Positions 37,007-47,672 are shown, numbered from the stretch's first letter. The stretch: DNA of 64,000 nucleotides from an uncultured Campylobacter sp. (GCF_938039245.1 NZ_CALHVN010000020.1:22357-86356), one strand, 5' to 3'. A program made the numbers and translations. The notes: generated by a model from the sequence alone, not told the origin.

Positions 37007-38368
37007 TCAAACCGTTTTTGAAAATCGGCGTAAATTTTCAGGTATTTTTTTCAAATACGCGTCAAAACACATCGCGATATTTCGTATGATCAGCGTGCCT
37101 GTCTCGTTTACGCTGATTTTTTCTGGCGTTACGGTTACAAATTCGCTCAAATTTTCAAGCTCGACCAAATCATCCTTAAAATACTCGAAAAATTTGATGT
37201 CAAATTTAGCCTCGACCGCCTTGATATCAAGCGCAAAGTTGCTCATCAGGCTCATTATAACTGCTTTTCTGATTAGATCGTCTTCGTTTAGATAAATGCC
37301 CTTGCAGTACGGCAAAACACCGCTATCTAGGGCCTTTTCGTATTCGTCCATGTCCTTGAAATTTTGCGCGTAGTATCTTTGCCCCTCGCCGATACTAGTT
37401 AGCCCGATGCCGATTAGATCGGCTCCGCCCTTGGTCGTGTAGCCTTGGAAGTTGCGATGAAGCGTGCCGTTAGCAAGCGCGCCGAAAAGCTCGTCGCCAG
37501 GCTTTGCAAAGTGATCCATGCCGATCATTTTGTAGCCGTTTTTGATAAAAAACTCGGCCGTGTATTTTAAAATTTCAAGCTTGGTTTTGGGGCTAGGCAG
37601 CGTAGCTTCGTCAAATTTACGCATAGATTTTTTTATCCACGGCACGTGCGCGTAGTTAAACACCGCTAGGCGGTCGGGAGACAGCGTCAGGGCCTTATCC
37701 AGCGTCGCTTTAAAGCTTTCAATCGTCTGATACGGCAGGCCGTAGATCAGGTCCATATTTATCGAGTTTATGCCTTTAGCGCGCGCCATATCCACGGCGT
37801 TTTTGGTGATCTCGTAGGGCTGGATGCGGTGGATCTCCTTTTGCACGCGCTCGTCAAAGTCCTGCACTCCGTAGCTAACGCGGTTAAAGCCGTGAGAGAC
37901 GAGCACGTCAAGCTGCTCGCGAGTTAAAAATCTTGGGTCGATTTCGCAGCTGATTTCAGCCTCTGGCGAGAAATTTTTAAATTTAGCCTTTATCATTTTT
38001 ATGATTTCATCAAGCTGATCCGCGCCGTAAAACGTCGGGGTGCCGCCGCCAAAGTGCATTTGTAGCACCGGCGCGCTCGCGTCGAGGTTCGCCGCTAGTA
38101 GATCGAGCTCTTTTTGCAGATACTGCATATAGCGCGTTTTGCGGTCCTCTTTGCTCGTATAAATCACGTTGCAACCGCAAAAATAACAGGCGCTGCGGCA
38201 AAACGGCAGGTGCAAATAAAGCGAAAGCGGGCGCGAGACGTCGCGGTTTTTTAGCTCGGCTAGATAGTCCTCGTAGCTAAATTTATCGCTAAACTCGGGC
38301 GCGGTCGGATAACTCGTATAGCGCGGTCCCGGGCGCGAATACTTCACGTAAGCGTCAAAATCTATCAT
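37007..38368 (-). CDS. hemN: Oxygen-independent coproporphyrinogen III oxidase
   Basis: 453 aa radical SAM enzyme converting coproporphyrinogen III to protoporphyrinogen IX in heme synthesis without oxygen. [21 protein letters not shown] (radical SAM cysteines plus the HemN fourth Cys), HFGGGTPTF and [12 protein letters not shown] are seen. The start overlaps the DUF2603 gene by 4 bases. Confidence 0.96.
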   Translation of the reverse strand: MIDFDAYVKYSRPGPRYTSYPTAPEFSDKFSYEDYLAELKNRDVSRPLSLYLHLPFCRSACYFCGCNVIYTSKEDRKTRYMQYLQKELDLLAANLDASAPVLQMHFGGGTPTFYGADQLDEIIKMIKAKFKNFSPEAEISCEIDPRFLTREQLDVLVSHGFNRVSYGVQDFDERVQKEIHRIQPYEITKNAVDMARAKGINSINMDLIYGLPYQTIESFKATLDKALTLSPDRLAVFNYAHVPWIKKSMRKFDEATLPSPKTKLEILKYTAEFFIKNGYKMIGMDHFAKPGDELFGALANGTLHRNFQGYTTKGGADLIGIGLTSIGEGQRYYAQNFKDMDEYEKALDSGVLPYCKGIYLNEDDLIRKAVIMSLMSNFALDIKAVEAKFDIKFFEYFKDDLVELENLSEFVTVTPEKISVNETGTLIIRNIAMCFDAYLKKIPENLRRFSKTV

Positions 38369-38856
38369 AGCGTTTTATTCCTCGCGTTTTTCATTATATT
38401 CTGCATATCGACGAATAAATTTGGATACTGCTTTTTGATATCCTTTACCAGTTTTTCCAAATTTACGTCAATGCTTTTTTTCTTTTTGCTTTTTGCGGCG
38501 ATCTTGCGTATCTCGTCCATCGCCACGACCCAAACGTCTGCAAAATCTATCGGCACGTTTTGCCAGATCGTCTTTTCAAGCCTTAGCTCGAAATTTTCCT
38601 TTTGGACGTTGCGGTAGGCTTCGATGAGCTGCGAGAGCGATTTTAACGAAACCATCGTGTGCAAATTTTGATTTTCGTCAATACCGAACCACGGCTCCAC
38701 CCCGTCCCACGAGCCGCTTTTTAGGCTGAGGCTCATTTGACTCGGATCGCTTGTCGGCACGATCTCAAATATCGTTTTCTCGCCTTCTTTTATCCCAAGC
38801 TCGCCCGAAATTTCGTCGATTTTTTCGTATGTTTTTTGTAGATTTTTTTCTTTCAT
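38365..38856 (-). CDS. DUF2603 family protein
   Basis: 163 aa, cytoplasmic, of a family restricted mostly to epsilonproteobacteria and found at this place between argF and hemN. Function unknown. Features: [22 protein letters not shown] in parts, [26 protein letters not shown]. Coupled to hemN by overlap. Confidence 0.85.
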   Translation of the reverse strand: MKEKNLQKTYEKIDEISGELGIKEGEKTIFEIVPTSDPSQMSLSLKSGSWDGVEPWFGIDENQNLHTMVSLKSLSQLIEAYRNVQKENFELRLEKTIWQNVPIDFADVWVVAMDEIRKIAAKSKKKKSIDVNLEKLVKDIKKQYPNLFVDMQNIMKNARNKTL

Positions 38857-38869
38857 TTACTTCCTTAAC

Positions 38870-39790
38870 TTACCCGTTTCGCTGCCTATCAAGCCACACC
38901 ATCACGCCTTTTTGCGCGTGCAGCCTATTTTCGGCTTCAGCAAAAATCTCATCCGCATGCGCTTCAAACACTGCCTCGCTCACCTCGTATCCGCGGTAGG
39001 CCGGCAAGCAGTGCAAAAATATCGCGCCGGGCGTGGCTAATTCCATCAAATTTTCATCCACGCAAAATCCGGCAAAATCCCTCAGGCGTTTTTCTTTTTC
39101 CGCCTCTTGCCCCATCGAGACCCAGGTGTCGGTAGTGACGACGTCGGCGCCCGAGACGGCTTCTTTTACGTCATGAGTTAGATAAATTTTAGCTCCCGAG
39201 ATTTGCGCGTTTTTCATCGCTAAATTTAAGATTTCGCCGTTTGGCTCGTAGCCCGCGGGCATTGCGATTCTTAGCTCTAAACCTAGCTTGCTAGCTAGCA
39301 TCAGCCACGAGTGGGCCATGTTGTTGCCGTCGCCGACGTAGGCTACGCATTTGCCCGCATCAAATTCCAGCATCGTGAGGTAGTCCGCCATCAGCTGCAC
39401 TGGGTGAAATTTGTCGCTAAGGCCGTTTATCACGGGCACGCGGCTAAATTTAGCAAATTCTTCTAGCGTCTCGTGGCGATTTACGCGAGCCATGACGAGA
39501 TCGCACATTCGCGAGATCACGCGCGCGGTGTCTTTTATCGGTTCGCCGCGCCCGATCTGGATATCGCTCGAGCTAAGAAATAGCGCGTGTCCGCCAAGCT
39601 CGTTCATCCCCACGTCAAAGCTTACGCGCGTTCTAGTCGAGCTTTTCTCAAATATCATCGCCAGTTTTTGATCTTTGAGATACGGCTTGAAATCTCGCGC
39701 CTTTGCCTCTTTTTTTATCTTGCGCGCCAAATTTATCATTTCTAAAATTTCATCTTTACCGAAGTCGTTTAGCGTCAAAAAATGTCGCAT
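38870..39790 (-). CDS. argF: Ornithine carbamoyltransferase
   Basis: 306 aa from [10 protein letters not shown], with an AAGGGGGG ribosome binding site; a further in-frame start at 39820 lacks support. Carbamoyl phosphate site [27 protein letters not shown] and HCLPAYRG. It makes citrulline in arginine synthesis. Confidence 0.96.
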   Translation of the reverse strand: MRHFLTLNDFGKDEILEMINLARKIKKEAKARDFKPYLKDQKLAMIFEKSSTRTRVSFDVGMNELGGHALFLSSSDIQIGRGEPIKDTARVISRMCDLVMARVNRHETLEEFAKFSRVPVINGLSDKFHPVQLMADYLTMLEFDAGKCVAYVGDGNNMAHSWLMLASKLGLELRIAMPAGYEPNGEILNLAMKNAQISGAKIYLTHDVKEAVSGADVVTTDTWVSMGQEAEKEKRLRDFAGFCVDENLMELATPGAIFLHCLPAYRGYEVSEAVFEAHADEIFAEAENRLHAQKGVMVWLDRQRNG

Positions 39791-39841
39791 TTTGCCCCCC
39801 TTATTCCCAAATTTGCCCACAAATTTTTCAAGGCGAAGTAT

Positions 39842-39944
39842 TTTTGAGATGATTTTGAGAGTTGTGCAGAAGTTTTAAGTCAAGGCTAGACAAGTAGTCT
39901 GCCGCAGACTTAAAATTTCAAATCTCTCTCAAAAGCACTCAAAA
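39842..39944. repeat. Structured element, copy A
   Basis: Nested stems: TTTTGAG (39842-39848) with CTCAAAA (39938-39944); TTTTGAGAG (39853-39861) with CTCTCAAAA (39926-39934); and TTTTAAGTC (39873-39881) with GACTTAAAA (39907-39915). The core is AAGGCTAGAC (39882-39891) and TAGTCTGCCGCA (39895-39906). It is preceded by AAGGCGAAGTATTTTTG and starts 10 bases after the hemB stop on the hemB transcript side, within the hemB-argF gap. Shares core and internal-loop motifs with 9552-9708. Confidence 0.7.
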
Positions 39945-39953
39945 GACAAGCCG

Positions 39954-40925
39954 CTATTTTCTTAGTAAAGCGGCGGCTTCTTTGGCATGATAGCTTATTA
40001 TCAAATCCGCCCCTGCCCTCTTAAACCCAACTAGCGTCTCCATCATCACGCGCTCGTAATCGATGACGCCCGCTTTTGCCGCAGCTTTTAGTAGAGCGTA
40101 TTCGCCGCTCACGTTGTACGCGCAGATCGGCAGCCTCGTAGCCTCGCGCAGATCGCGGATGATATCTAGATACGCAAGAGCGGGCTTTACCATCAAGATA
40201 TCGGCCCCCTGCGCCTCGTCCTCCAGGCTCTCGCTCACGGCTTCTAGGCGGTTTGCGGGATCCATTTGGTAGCTCTTTCTATCGCCAAAGCTCGGTGCGC
40301 TTTCCGCGACGTCGCGAAACGGCCCATAGTACGCCGAAGCAAATTTGGTCGAATACGCCATAATCGGCAAATTTTCATATCCGTTCGCATCCAGCGCCCC
40401 GCGCAAGGTAGCGATGATGCCGTCCATCATACCGCTTGGAGCGATCATATCGGCACCGTTTCTAGCATGGATCAGCGCTTGTTTAGCGGAAATTTCCAGC
40501 GTCGCGTCGTTATCGACGGTCTGGTGGACGTGATCTAGGATACCGCAGTGGCCGTGATCGGTGTATTCGCAAAAGCAAAGATCCGTGATCACGACTAGAT
40601 CTGCAAATTTATCCTTTATCGCTCGCAGCGCGGTCGCTATGATGCCATCATCGCTCAGAGCGTCGCTGCCTACGCTATCTTTTAGGCTAGGGATTCCAAA
40701 TAAAATAACCGCTTTTATGCCCAAATTTCGCACGATTTCGCACTCTTTTAAAATTTCGTCCAAACTCATCTGAAAGACGCCCGGCATCGAGCTTATCTCT
40801 TTTTTTATACCTTTGCCCTCGACGATAAAAAGCGGATAGATAAAATCGCTTGCCGAAACGCTAGTTTCGCGCACCATCTCCCTGAACGCGGGATTTATCC
40901 TGAGCCTTCTAAAACGTTTAAACAT
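39954..40925 (-). CDS. hemB: Delta-aminolevulinic acid dehydratase
   Basis: 323 aa. It condenses two 5-aminolevulinates to porphobilinogen. Metal-site [14 protein letters not shown], active lysines in [14 protein letters not shown] and [12 protein letters not shown], and [16 protein letters not shown] at the N-terminus. Divergent from ribA over 61 bp. The stop is followed closely by structured element A. Confidence 0.97.
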   Translation of the reverse strand: MFKRFRRLRINPAFREMVRETSVSASDFIYPLFIVEGKGIKKEISSMPGVFQMSLDEILKECEIVRNLGIKAVILFGIPSLKDSVGSDALSDDGIIATALRAIKDKFADLVVITDLCFCEYTDHGHCGILDHVHQTVDNDATLEISAKQALIHARNGADMIAPSGMMDGIIATLRGALDANGYENLPIMAYSTKFASAYYGPFRDVAESAPSFGDRKSYQMDPANRLEAVSESLEDEAQGADILMVKPALAYLDIIRDLREATRLPICAYNVSGEYALLKAAAKAGVIDYERVMMETLVGFKRAGADLIISYHAKEAAALLRK

Positions 40926-40986
40926 AATTTTCCTTTTACTTCGCTACAATTTACGCTTAGTGTAACATAATAGGAGTTAAAATTTT

Positions 40987-41559
40987 ATGAATATCGAGCT
41001 TTCAAATACGGCAAATTTACCCTCTCGTTTCGGGATATTTGAGATAAAGGCATTTAAGGAGGGTGAGAAGGAACATTTAGCGATTTATAAAAAACCTTTC
41101 GGCGAGATCGTAAACGTCCGCATCCACTCTGAGTGCCTAACGGGCGATGCGATCGGTAGCCTAAAATGCGACTGCCGCGACCAGCTGGAAGCCAGCCTAA
41201 AATACATCGAAGAGCACGGCGGCATGGTGATCTATCTGCGCCAAGAGGGGCGAAATATCGGTCTGCTAAACAAAGTAAACGCCTACCATCTGCAAGATGA
41301 GGGCCTTGACACCATCGAGGCAAATCACCAGCTAGGTTTTAAGGCCGACGAGCGCACATACGAGATAGTGGATTTTATCTTAAAGCACTTCGGTATCGAA
41401 AAGATAAATTTACTAACCAATAACCCGAAAAAACTGTCGGGGCTAAAATGCGTGCAGATCGTCTCTCGCGTACCGATCGTCATACACGCGAACAAATTTA
41501 ACGAAAACTACCTGCGCGTGAAAAAAGAGCAGATGGGGCATATGCTAGATGAAAATTGA
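40987..41559 (+). CDS. ribA: GTP cyclohydrolase II
   Basis: 190 aa, first step of riboflavin synthesis. [17 protein letters not shown] provides the zinc cysteines; [12 protein letters not shown] and LLTNNPKKL follow. AGGAG ribosome binding site. Overlaps rsmG by 11 bases. Confidence 0.97.
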   Translation: MNIELSNTANLPSRFGIFEIKAFKEGEKEHLAIYKKPFGEIVNVRIHSECLTGDAIGSLKCDCRDQLEASLKYIEEHGGMVIYLRQEGRNIGLLNKVNAYHLQDEGLDTIEANHQLGFKADERTYEIVDFILKHFGIEKINLLTNNPKKLSGLKCVQIVSRVPIVIHANKFNENYLRVKKEQMGHMLDEN

Positions 41560-42106
41560 CCTGCCGAGGGATTTTGACGCGCAAACGGCGAAATTTAGCG
41601 AGATTTTGGCTAAATTTAACCGCGTACACAGCCTAACTAACTACAAAAATTTAAACGAGCAGATCGCTGACAGCATAGCTCCGCTTGAAATTTTCCCGCA
41701 GATTTTGGACGCCGAAACGGCGATTGATGTCGGCAGCGGAGCTGGCTTTCCCGCGATATTTCTTGCCATGATTTTAAGGGAGTGCCAGTGGCATCTCTTT
41801 GAACCTAGTCCGAAAAAATCGGCGTTTCTAAGCTACGTCAAGGCTGAGCTAAATTTAACCAACGTCCGTGTAAAATCTTGCAAGATCGAGGACGGCGAGT
41901 CCTTTACGGCGCAGCTAATCACGAGCCGCGCGCTGATGAAAACGAAAGATTTACTTGGGATTTGCGACGGGTTTTTCGGCGCGCAAACTCAAATTTTACT
42001 CTACAAAGGAAGCAGTGTGCAAAGCGAGCTAGACGGGCTCAATGCTCAAATTTACGGGCGCGGCAACCGAAATTACGTACTTATAAAGGGCGGCGATGTT
42101 ATTTAA
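41549..42106 (+). CDS. rsmG: 16S rRNA m7G527 methyltransferase
   Basis: 185 aa SAM-dependent RsmG/Gid[25 protein letters not shown] (SAM loop), [14 protein letters not shown] and [11 protein letters not shown]. It methylates G527 of 16S rRNA. Overlaps its neighbours at both ends by 11 bases, an operon with ribA. Confidence 0.95.
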   Translation: MKIDLPRDFDAQTAKFSEILAKFNRVHSLTNYKNLNEQIADSIAPLEIFPQILDAETAIDVGSGAGFPAIFLAMILRECQWHLFEPSPKKSAFLSYVKAELNLTNVRVKSCKIEDGESFTAQLITSRALMKTKDLLGICDGFFGAQTQILLYKGSSVQSELDGLNAQIYGRGNRNYVLIKGGDVI

Positions 42107-42323
42107 AATTTTGGCTTTTTTTGCGGTTTTAATCGCGATTTATTTGATATTTTTTAAAACCCGCGTCAAAAGAGGCGTAAAAGGCGGCGCAAAAAAAGAG
42201 GACAAAGATGCCGAAAATTTCGTCGAATGCAAAAAGTGCGGCACCTTCATAGAGGCTAGAGACGCCGTAATAAGCGGCGGCGGATATGTTTGCCGCGACT
42301 GCATGCAAAGCAAAAAGGAGTAG
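42096..42323 (+). CDS. PP0621-like small membrane zinc protein
   Basis: 75 aa. One N-terminal membrane helix ([19 protein letters not shown]), a basic linker, then a CKKCGTF...YVCRDCMQ zinc-ribbon pair. This is typical of the PP0621 family of unknown role. Translationally coupled to rsmG. Confidence 0.85.
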   Translation: MLFKILAFFAVLIAIYLIFFKTRVKRGVKGGAKKEDKDAENFVECKKCGTFIEARDAVISGGGYVCRDCMQSKKE

Positions 42324-42326
42324 AAA

Positions 42327-42704
42327 ATGCAATTAATCGGCCACGAGCTAGTGCCGTATGAGCCGCTGTTTTGGCGCGAGAATGCCCAGCAGATCGAAGC
42401 GGACAAGCAAAATTTATTTAAATTTGACGCAGCCTCGATAAAGCGCGCGCAGGAGCTTGGCGCCCAGTTTAGCGTCGAAGCTGAAAATCTAAACGAGATC
42501 ATCGTCGCAAATGCAGCCGGAGCAAAATTTATCATCGTGCCCCGCGAGCTTGCCGGTAAAGCGGCAAAACTGGCGCAAGATTATCTGTTTGACGCTCAAA
42601 TTTGCGTCATTATAGAGAGCCAAAACGAGCTAGCCGCGCTTAGCGAGACGGGAGCGGACGCCGCGATATTTAAAACCGCCGTAATAGGCAAGGATAAACG
42701 GTGA
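42327..42704 (+). CDS. Conserved hypothetical protein
   Basis: 125 aa, soluble, preceded by AAGGAG three bases after the previous gene. The C-terminal part (EIIVANAAGAKFIIVP, YLFDAQICVIIES, GADAAIF) has the alternating beta/alpha pattern of a TIM-barrel or Rossmann fragment. I recognise no catalytic motif. Its stop overlaps a GTG of the next, broken frame (GTGA). Confidence 0.75.
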   Translation: MQLIGHELVPYEPLFWRENAQQIEADKQNLFKFDAASIKRAQELGAQFSVEAENLNEIIVANAAGAKFIIVPRELAGKAAKLAQDYLFDAQICVIIESQNELAALSETGADAAIFKTAVIGKDKR

Positions 42705-43038
42705 TAAAATTTCCGCCGCTATATCTAAAATTTTTAGAGGATCTCGGCGACGAAGAGTGCATAGACGTTTTTAACGAAATGGGCGCAGGTGTGTATCTAT
42801 ACACGGGCGTGCAGCTCTAGCCGAGCAAAACGAAACGTACGAAGTGGCGCTTTACGAGCCAAATTTTTATATGATAGGTCAAGACGGCGACCTTGGATTT
42901 TTTATAAAGTTAAACTCGGACGATGCGATTTATTTTAACGATCTAGGCGCGCTAGGCTCGGCTCCGATGCGCATAGCGGAGCGAGATATTTTTGCCCTCA
43001 TAAAAAAGATAAAAGACGGCGGCGAGATATTTTTGTAA
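42701..43038 (+). pseudogene. Frameshifted SUKH (SMI1/KNR4)-like gene
   Basis: First part from GTG 42701: IKFPPLYLKFLEDLGDEECIDVF..., stop TAG at 42818-42820. The second part, in another frame to 43038, reads RAALAEQNETYEVALYEPNFYMIGQDGDLGFF in pieces and ends IFALIKKIKDGGEIFL. The join needs one missing base near 42800-42820. The C-terminal half resembles SMI1/KNR4 (SUKH) proteins, often immunity proteins, though here no toxin gene is near. It may be a true pseudogene or a base-call error. Confidence 0.6.
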
Positions 43039-43062
43039 AATTTTTACGAGTAAAGGAAACAA

Positions 43063-43896
43063 ATGGAACTTTTTAAAACCGCATTTTTGATGACCGTGCT
43101 GATGCTGCTTTTCGTAGCCGTGGGCGGCGCCATAGGCGGCACTAGCGGCATGCTGGTGGCATTTTTGATTGCGCTTGGGATGAATTTCTTTTCGTATTTT
43201 TTCTCGGACACCCTCGTGCTAAAGCACTACCAAGCCGTGCCCGTGGACGAGGCGCACGCGACGGGACTTTATCAGATCGTACGCGAGCTTTGCGCGAAGG
43301 CAAATTTGCCGATGCCAAAGATCTACATCATCCCAGAATCCGTACCAAACGCCTTCGCCACGGGTCGCAACCCGAGCCACGCCGCGGTAGCCGTGACTGA
43401 GGGACTGCTAAATATACTAAACAAAGACGAGATCGAGGGTGTACTGGCTCACGAGCTAAGCCACGTGCGCCACTATGACATCCTAACGGGCTCTATCGCG
43501 GCTGTGTTTGCGGGCGCGATCGCGATACTGGCGAATTTCGCGCAGTTTGGCGCGGCGAATCGTCAAGGCAAGCAAAATCCGCTAATGTTAATCGCCCTAG
43601 CCGTCATCATGCCGCTAGCCGCCACGATCATACGCATGGCGATCTCGCGGGCGCGGGAGTTTGAGGCCGACAGGGGCGCTGCGATGATAACTGGTAAACC
43701 CCAGCACCTAGCCGGCGCACTACGAAAGCTCGAGGACTACGCGCGCGGACGCGTGATGGCAAACGCCGACGAACAAAGCGCACATATGTTTATCATCAAT
43801 CCTTTTAGCGGCGTAAAAAGCGCGCTGGGCTCGCTATTTCGCACGCACCCGAGCACGAATGAGCGCATCGCGCGGCTAAATCAGATGAAATTTTGA
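43063..43896 (+). CDS. htpX: Membrane zinc metalloprotease HtpX
   Basis: 277 aa M48 protease of the inner membrane, degrading misfolded membrane proteins. Two N-terminal helices; zinc motif [10 protein letters not shown] with the third ligand in [13 protein letters not shown]; two further hydrophobic segments between; and [14 protein letters not shown] at the end. A normal full-length family member with AAAGGAAAC upstream. Confidence 0.96.
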   Translation: MELFKTAFLMTVLMLLFVAVGGAIGGTSGMLVAFLIALGMNFFSYFFSDTLVLKHYQAVPVDEAHATGLYQIVRELCAKANLPMPKIYIIPESVPNAFATGRNPSHAAVAVTEGLLNILNKDEIEGVLAHELSHVRHYDILTGSIAAVFAGAIAILANFAQFGAANRQGKQNPLMLIALAVIMPLAATIIRMAISRAREFEADRGAAMITGKPQHLAGALRKLEDYARGRVMANADEQSAHMFIINPFSGVKSALGSLFRTHPSTNERIARLNQMKF

Positions 43897-44573
43897 GTCG
43901 GGTAAAATTTGGCTTTGGTTGCGGTGAAATTTGAATAAAATTTGTGATTTTGTGTTGATGAAATTTTAGAATACGATTTAAATGTTAAATTTAACGCTCT
44001 CGCGAAGTTGATTAAATTTAACTAAGATTAATTGTCCCATCATAAACATCTGCTTCACAAATCTTGCTCATTCCAAAGGGTGAGCTGACACTTCTTCTGC
44101 TTTGTAGTCGTGGGGCATTGTTGAACGTCCCATTGAGGAAAACGCGACCAGCGTTTGAGTAAGCAACGCGAAGTAGAAAATTCTCACTTACTCCAAAGGG
44201 CAAGCTGGCGCAAACAGTATTTCAAGAAATCTTTTTGCTTCGCAAAATGAGCATAGCGACCCGAAGGGGCATTTCTAAGGGAAGCAAAGCGACCGAGTAA
44301 AAAACTACCGAGCCCTTGCGGGCTTCCCTAATTTTTTTTACTTCAACTTTGTCTTGCAACTGCAAACAAAGGGGCACGAACGATAGCGAAGTGTCTTGAA
44401 AAGCTACGAAGCAAAAAATCGGCGGTGATAAGCTTGCTAGCAAGGTTTTTACAGGGATGCTATTTCCCTGCTTTGAAAACTAAAAATTAATGAAATATTT
44501 TAACAGAGCCAAATTTAACTACGCTAAATTTTAAGAATTAGCACTTTATTAAAATAAAGCCATAAATTGCAAC
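43897..44573. other. 680-bp non-coding region with hairpins
   Basis: Convergent spacer. The minus-strand frames at 44018-44203 and 44222-44443 are not credible genes. Seen: GCTCATTCCAAAGGGTGAGC and CTTACTCCAAAGGGCAAG, two hairpins sharing the loop TCCAAAGGG; a GGGAAGC/GCTTCCC pair (44280-44330); and CTTTGT-C-TTGCA-AC-TGCAA-ACAAAG (44347-44371), which resembles the inner hairpin of element B. Confidence 0.55.
44347..44371. repeat. Hairpin related to element B interior
   Basis: CTTTGT, TTGCA, loop AC, TGCAA, ACAAAG. The neighbourhood TTGCAACTGCAAACAAAG parallels TTGCAGTTGCAAGCAAAG at 9636-9653. Confidence 0.45.
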
Positions 44574-44909
44574 TTATTGAAAGCTAAAAGTCCAGCCTCC
44601 ATTCTTTTCTGTCGTTATCTCAACTTCTAAAATTTTCCTACACCCAAAAATATCCATTTGAAATTCTTGTGCATATTTCATGTCGATATTTAAATTTTCC
44701 CTCTTACCATCCGCACAATTTCCCCTATTTACAACAATGTCTTTTAGCTTGACGCCATCTTGCAAAGCCGTAATATACAACCGCAAATATCGCGTGTTAT
44801 CAAACTCTCCATAACGAATCATTTGCTCAACTTCAACACTAAAAGGCGCTTTATCCTCAGCATATCCAAAACAAACAAAAGCCAAAAGCACCAAAAACAC
44901 CTTTTTCAT
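44574..44909 (-). CDS. Small secreted protein of unknown function
   Basis: 111 aa. Signal peptide KKVFLVLLAFVCFGYA, then a beta-rich domain with two cysteines (RGNCADGKREN and DIFGCRKI) that likely form a disulfide. No family recognised. Monocistronic, and lower in GC than its neighbours. Confidence 0.75.
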   Translation of the reverse strand: MKKVFLVLLAFVCFGYAEDKAPFSVEVEQMIRYGEFDNTRYLRLYITALQDGVKLKDIVVNRGNCADGKRENLNIDMKYAQEFQMDIFGCRKILEVEITTEKNGGWTFSFQ

Positions 44910-45429
44910 ATCAAAATCCTTTAAAAAAATGTTTGATATTTTATTTTTTTTCTTTAAAATTTTGGCTTAATTCTATGATAACTAATGGAAAATTTAAAAT
45001 TTTTAAAAGGATGAGATTTTATTAAATTTAAGCAATAATTTACCGTTTTTCTTTCGTTCTTATCACCAAAACACCGCGCATATTTTGCCTATTGTCTTCA
45101 TATCATAAATTTGCTTACTAAATTTCACAAACGGCGTTTTAGCTGATAAATTTAAAATGCCTTACAAGGCACAAAAGCCAAATATCACAAATCCAAAAAT
45201 TTTTAAGCAAGTCTGCCATTTACACTCACGCCATAGCGGTAAATTTAAAGTAAGCACGAGCAGATAAGAGACTGCAAGCACTTGTAAATAAAATTATCTG
45301 CCAAGCAAAGCATTTAAATTTATGAAGTAAAATTTGCCTATCCGTGCCACGCAAATTTGCTCTCAAAGCTAGCAAATTTATAAACGACTCACGGATAAGT
45401 TTTAAACATTATAAAAACAAAGGCAAAAT
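44910..45429. other. AT-rich spacer upstream of SDR gene
   Basis: No gene. The last part holds two nested inverted repeats before the SDR start: TATCCGTG with CACGGATA, and AAATTTGCT-CTCAAAGCT-AGCAAATTT (about 45353-45379). The rest is AT-rich with no clear feature. Confidence 0.5.
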
Positions 45430-46266
45430 ATGAATATCGCGATAAACGGCACGAGCGGATTTATCGGCGGCGAGCTTTGCAGATTTTTTAGAGCCGAAGG
45501 TCACGAGGTCGTAGCTATACCGAGAGCCGCCTACGCAGACAAAGACGCACTCAAAGACCTCATCGGCGGCTGCGATGCGGTTATAAATTTAGCCGGCGCT
45601 TCTATCGCCGCAAGGTGGAGCGAGGCCTACAAAAAGCACCTTCGCGCAAGCAGGATAGATACGACGCGAGCACTGGCTTGCGCTATAAACGAGCTAGAAA
45701 ATCCGCCATTTTTCATCAGCGCTTCGGCTGTGGGCATCTACAAAAACGGCCTTGGCCACGACGAGAGCTCGGTCAAATTTGACCGCGGATTTTTGGGCGA
45801 GCTAGCATGCGAGTGGGAGAGCGAGGCCGCCAAAGCGCGGACGCAAACGGCGATATTTCGCCTAGGCGTGGTGCTAGGTCGAGGCGGCGCGCTAGCTAAG
45901 ATGCTGCCCGTATTTAGGCTAGGTCTTGGCGGAAAGCTCGGTAGCGGCGAGCAGGCGTTTTGCTGGATTCACATCGCTGATTTACTAGAGGCGTTTAAAT
46001 TTACCTTGCAAAACCGTCAAAGCGGCGTTTTTAATCTCGTTTCGCCAAGCCCTAGTACAAACGGCGAATTTACTCAAATTTTAGGCGAGGTTTTAGGGCG
46101 ACCGACGTTTTTTAAAGTGCCTAAATTTGTGCTAAATTTGATGCTAGGCGAGGGATCAAGCGTACTGCTTGAAGGAGCAAAAGTCTATCCGCAAGCCTTG
46201 ATAAAAAGCGGATTTGGCTTTAAATTTAACGATCTAAAAACCGCGCTTGGGGATATTTTGAAGTAA
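45430..46266 (+). CDS. TIGR01777-type NAD(P)-dependent epimerase
   Basis: 278 aa atypical SDR (SDR39U1/YfcH-like). N-terminal NGTSGFIGGEL nucleotide loop, INLAGASIAARWSE, FFISASAVGIY, FRLGVVLGRGGALAKM, FCWIHIADL and the C-terminal DUF1731-like block. Substrate unknown for the family. Single gene. Confidence 0.9.
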   Translation: MNIAINGTSGFIGGELCRFFRAEGHEVVAIPRAAYADKDALKDLIGGCDAVINLAGASIAARWSEAYKKHLRASRIDTTRALACAINELENPPFFISASAVGIYKNGLGHDESSVKFDRGFLGELACEWESEAAKARTQTAIFRLGVVLGRGGALAKMLPVFRLGLGGKLGSGEQAFCWIHIADLLEAFKFTLQNRQSGVFNLVSPSPSTNGEFTQILGEVLGRPTFFKVPKFVLNLMLGEGSSVLLEGAKVYPQALIKSGFGFKFNDLKTALGDILK

Positions 46267-46670
46267 ATTTAAATAATTAGCCAAATGCTCCACTTCGGTT
46301 TTTGCAAAATGCGGCTCGCGCCAACACAGCGTAAATTTGACGCCGCTACGAAAATTTAGCCGCGGCTAGAATTTCCTCCGGTTTTACCACAAATCCGAAT
46401 TAAAAACGCAGGCATAGAGACATAAGGACAAATACGGTAACTCTTAAAATATAAAATGCTTTACTTGCTAATATGGCGGGCTACAAATCGGCAAGCAAAA
46501 TTTAACGAACTTGACGCTTAGGCAAAATTCGGCGTAAATTTGAATAAGACGACAAATTTACGCTTTTAAAAATTGCAAACTAAGCTCATAAATTTGGAAA
46601 GCTAACTTTTGCCACTAGTTATGCGCGCAGAGCTTACCGCCTGCACGCTCAAGCGAACTTGCGAGGAGTT
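46267..46670. other. Convergent spacer between SDR gene and alr
   Basis: No full gene. On the minus strand, 46245-46370 is open and somewhat coding-like (GVKFTLCWREPHFAKTEVEH...), possibly a gene remnant. The rest is without feature. Confidence 0.4.
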
Positions 46671-47672
46671 TTACTCAAACCGCCTTGAGATATTGGGCGA
46701 AAGTTTCGTCAAAATATCATAACTGATCGTGCCGAAAAAATCCGCCCAAACGCTAGCATCGTCAAATACGCAAATTTTATCGCCCGCGTCTTCGCAGCAA
46801 AAGCTATCCATCGACATTTTACCGAGCAACCGCCGTCCGCAGGCAGTCTTTAGCTCGCCATCGCCCGCGTATCGTAGCAATCCGTCTCCGTAGCCTAGGT
46901 CGTAAACGGCGATTTGCATATCCTCGTTTGCGCAAAATTTAGCGCCGTAGCCCGCGCATTGTCCTTTTTTTAGCACTCTGCCGCTAACCTTATGCGCCCA
47001 GAGCGACGCCACACGCTTTAGCCCTAAGCTCTCGTCAAACTGTGCGTAGCCGTAGGCTGCGATGCCCACGCGCACGCACTCGTCCGCTAGCTCGCCGAAG
47101 CGCTCGGTCGCAGCGGAGTTGTGCGAGTGAAAGACCAAACCCTCGCCGCAAATTTCGCGCACTACGGCTTTTGCCGCGGAGAAATTTCGCCTCTGCACGA
47201 AATAATCGCTACTAAGCTCTTCAGCGCTTCTAAAATGCGTAAATGCTCCGCAAATTTGCAGTCCGTGCGCCAAAGCCGCCTCGCACGCCGCACGCACTTC
47301 GCCCACCGCGACGCCGTTTCGGTGCATGAGCGTATCGACGGCGATATGAACGCGCGCGCCTTTTTTAAATTTAGCAATCAGCGAAATGTCGTTTACCGCA
47401 TAGATAAATCGCTCGCTCTCGCCGCCGTGCGGAATGTGCGAAAGGATGAGAATATGCTCGAAAAAGGGCTCTAGCTCGCGTGCCTCGGCTTCGTTTTTGA
47501 CCGCGCAAAATTTGATGCCGTAGCTTGCCGCCTCGCGCCCCACAAGCGCCGCTCCGTGCCCGTAGGCATTGTCTTTTAGCACCAAGATCACGCGATCTTT
47601 GCCGCCGGCTTTGGCGCAAATTTTAGTTAGATTATGGATGTAGGCGGATCTGTTTAAAACGAGCTCAGACAT
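46671..47672 (-). CDS. alr: Alanine racemase
   Basis: 333 aa PLP enzyme making D-Ala for peptidoglycan. Catalytic K33 in VLKDNAYGHGA; second-subunit region CAGYGAKF; substrate-side DLGYGDGLLR and MSMDSF. Slightly short, as usual in Campylobacter. The start overlaps the upstream small gene by 8 bases. Confidence 0.95.
   Translation of the reverse strand: MSELVLNRSAYIHNLTKICAKAGGKDRVILVLKDNAYGHGAALVGREAASYGIKFCAVKNEAEARELEPFFEHILILSHIPHGGESERFIYAVNDISLIAKFKKGARVHIAVDTLMHRNGVAVGEVRAACEAALAHGLQICGAFTHFRSAEELSSDYFVQRRNFSAAKAVVREICGEGLVFHSHNSAATERFGELADECVRVGIAAYGYAQFDESLGLKRVASLWAHKVSGRVLKKGQCAGYGAKFCANEDMQIAVYDLGYGDGLLRYAGDGELKTACGRRLLGKMSMDSFCCEDAGDKICVFDDASVWADFFGTISYDILTKLSPNISRRFE

Noticed and set aside
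42701..42820. A stand-alone 39-codon gene
   Set aside because: The continuing protein-like sequence in another frame makes a broken longer gene the better explanation.
44018..44443. Minus-strand frames of 61 and 73 codons after htpX
   Set aside because: They consist of hairpin-forming repeats with odd composition and no start signals.
46245..46370. Minus-strand coding-like stretch overlapping the SDR gene 3' end
   Set aside because: About 43 codons without start codon or ribosome binding site; may be a remnant but is too short to call.
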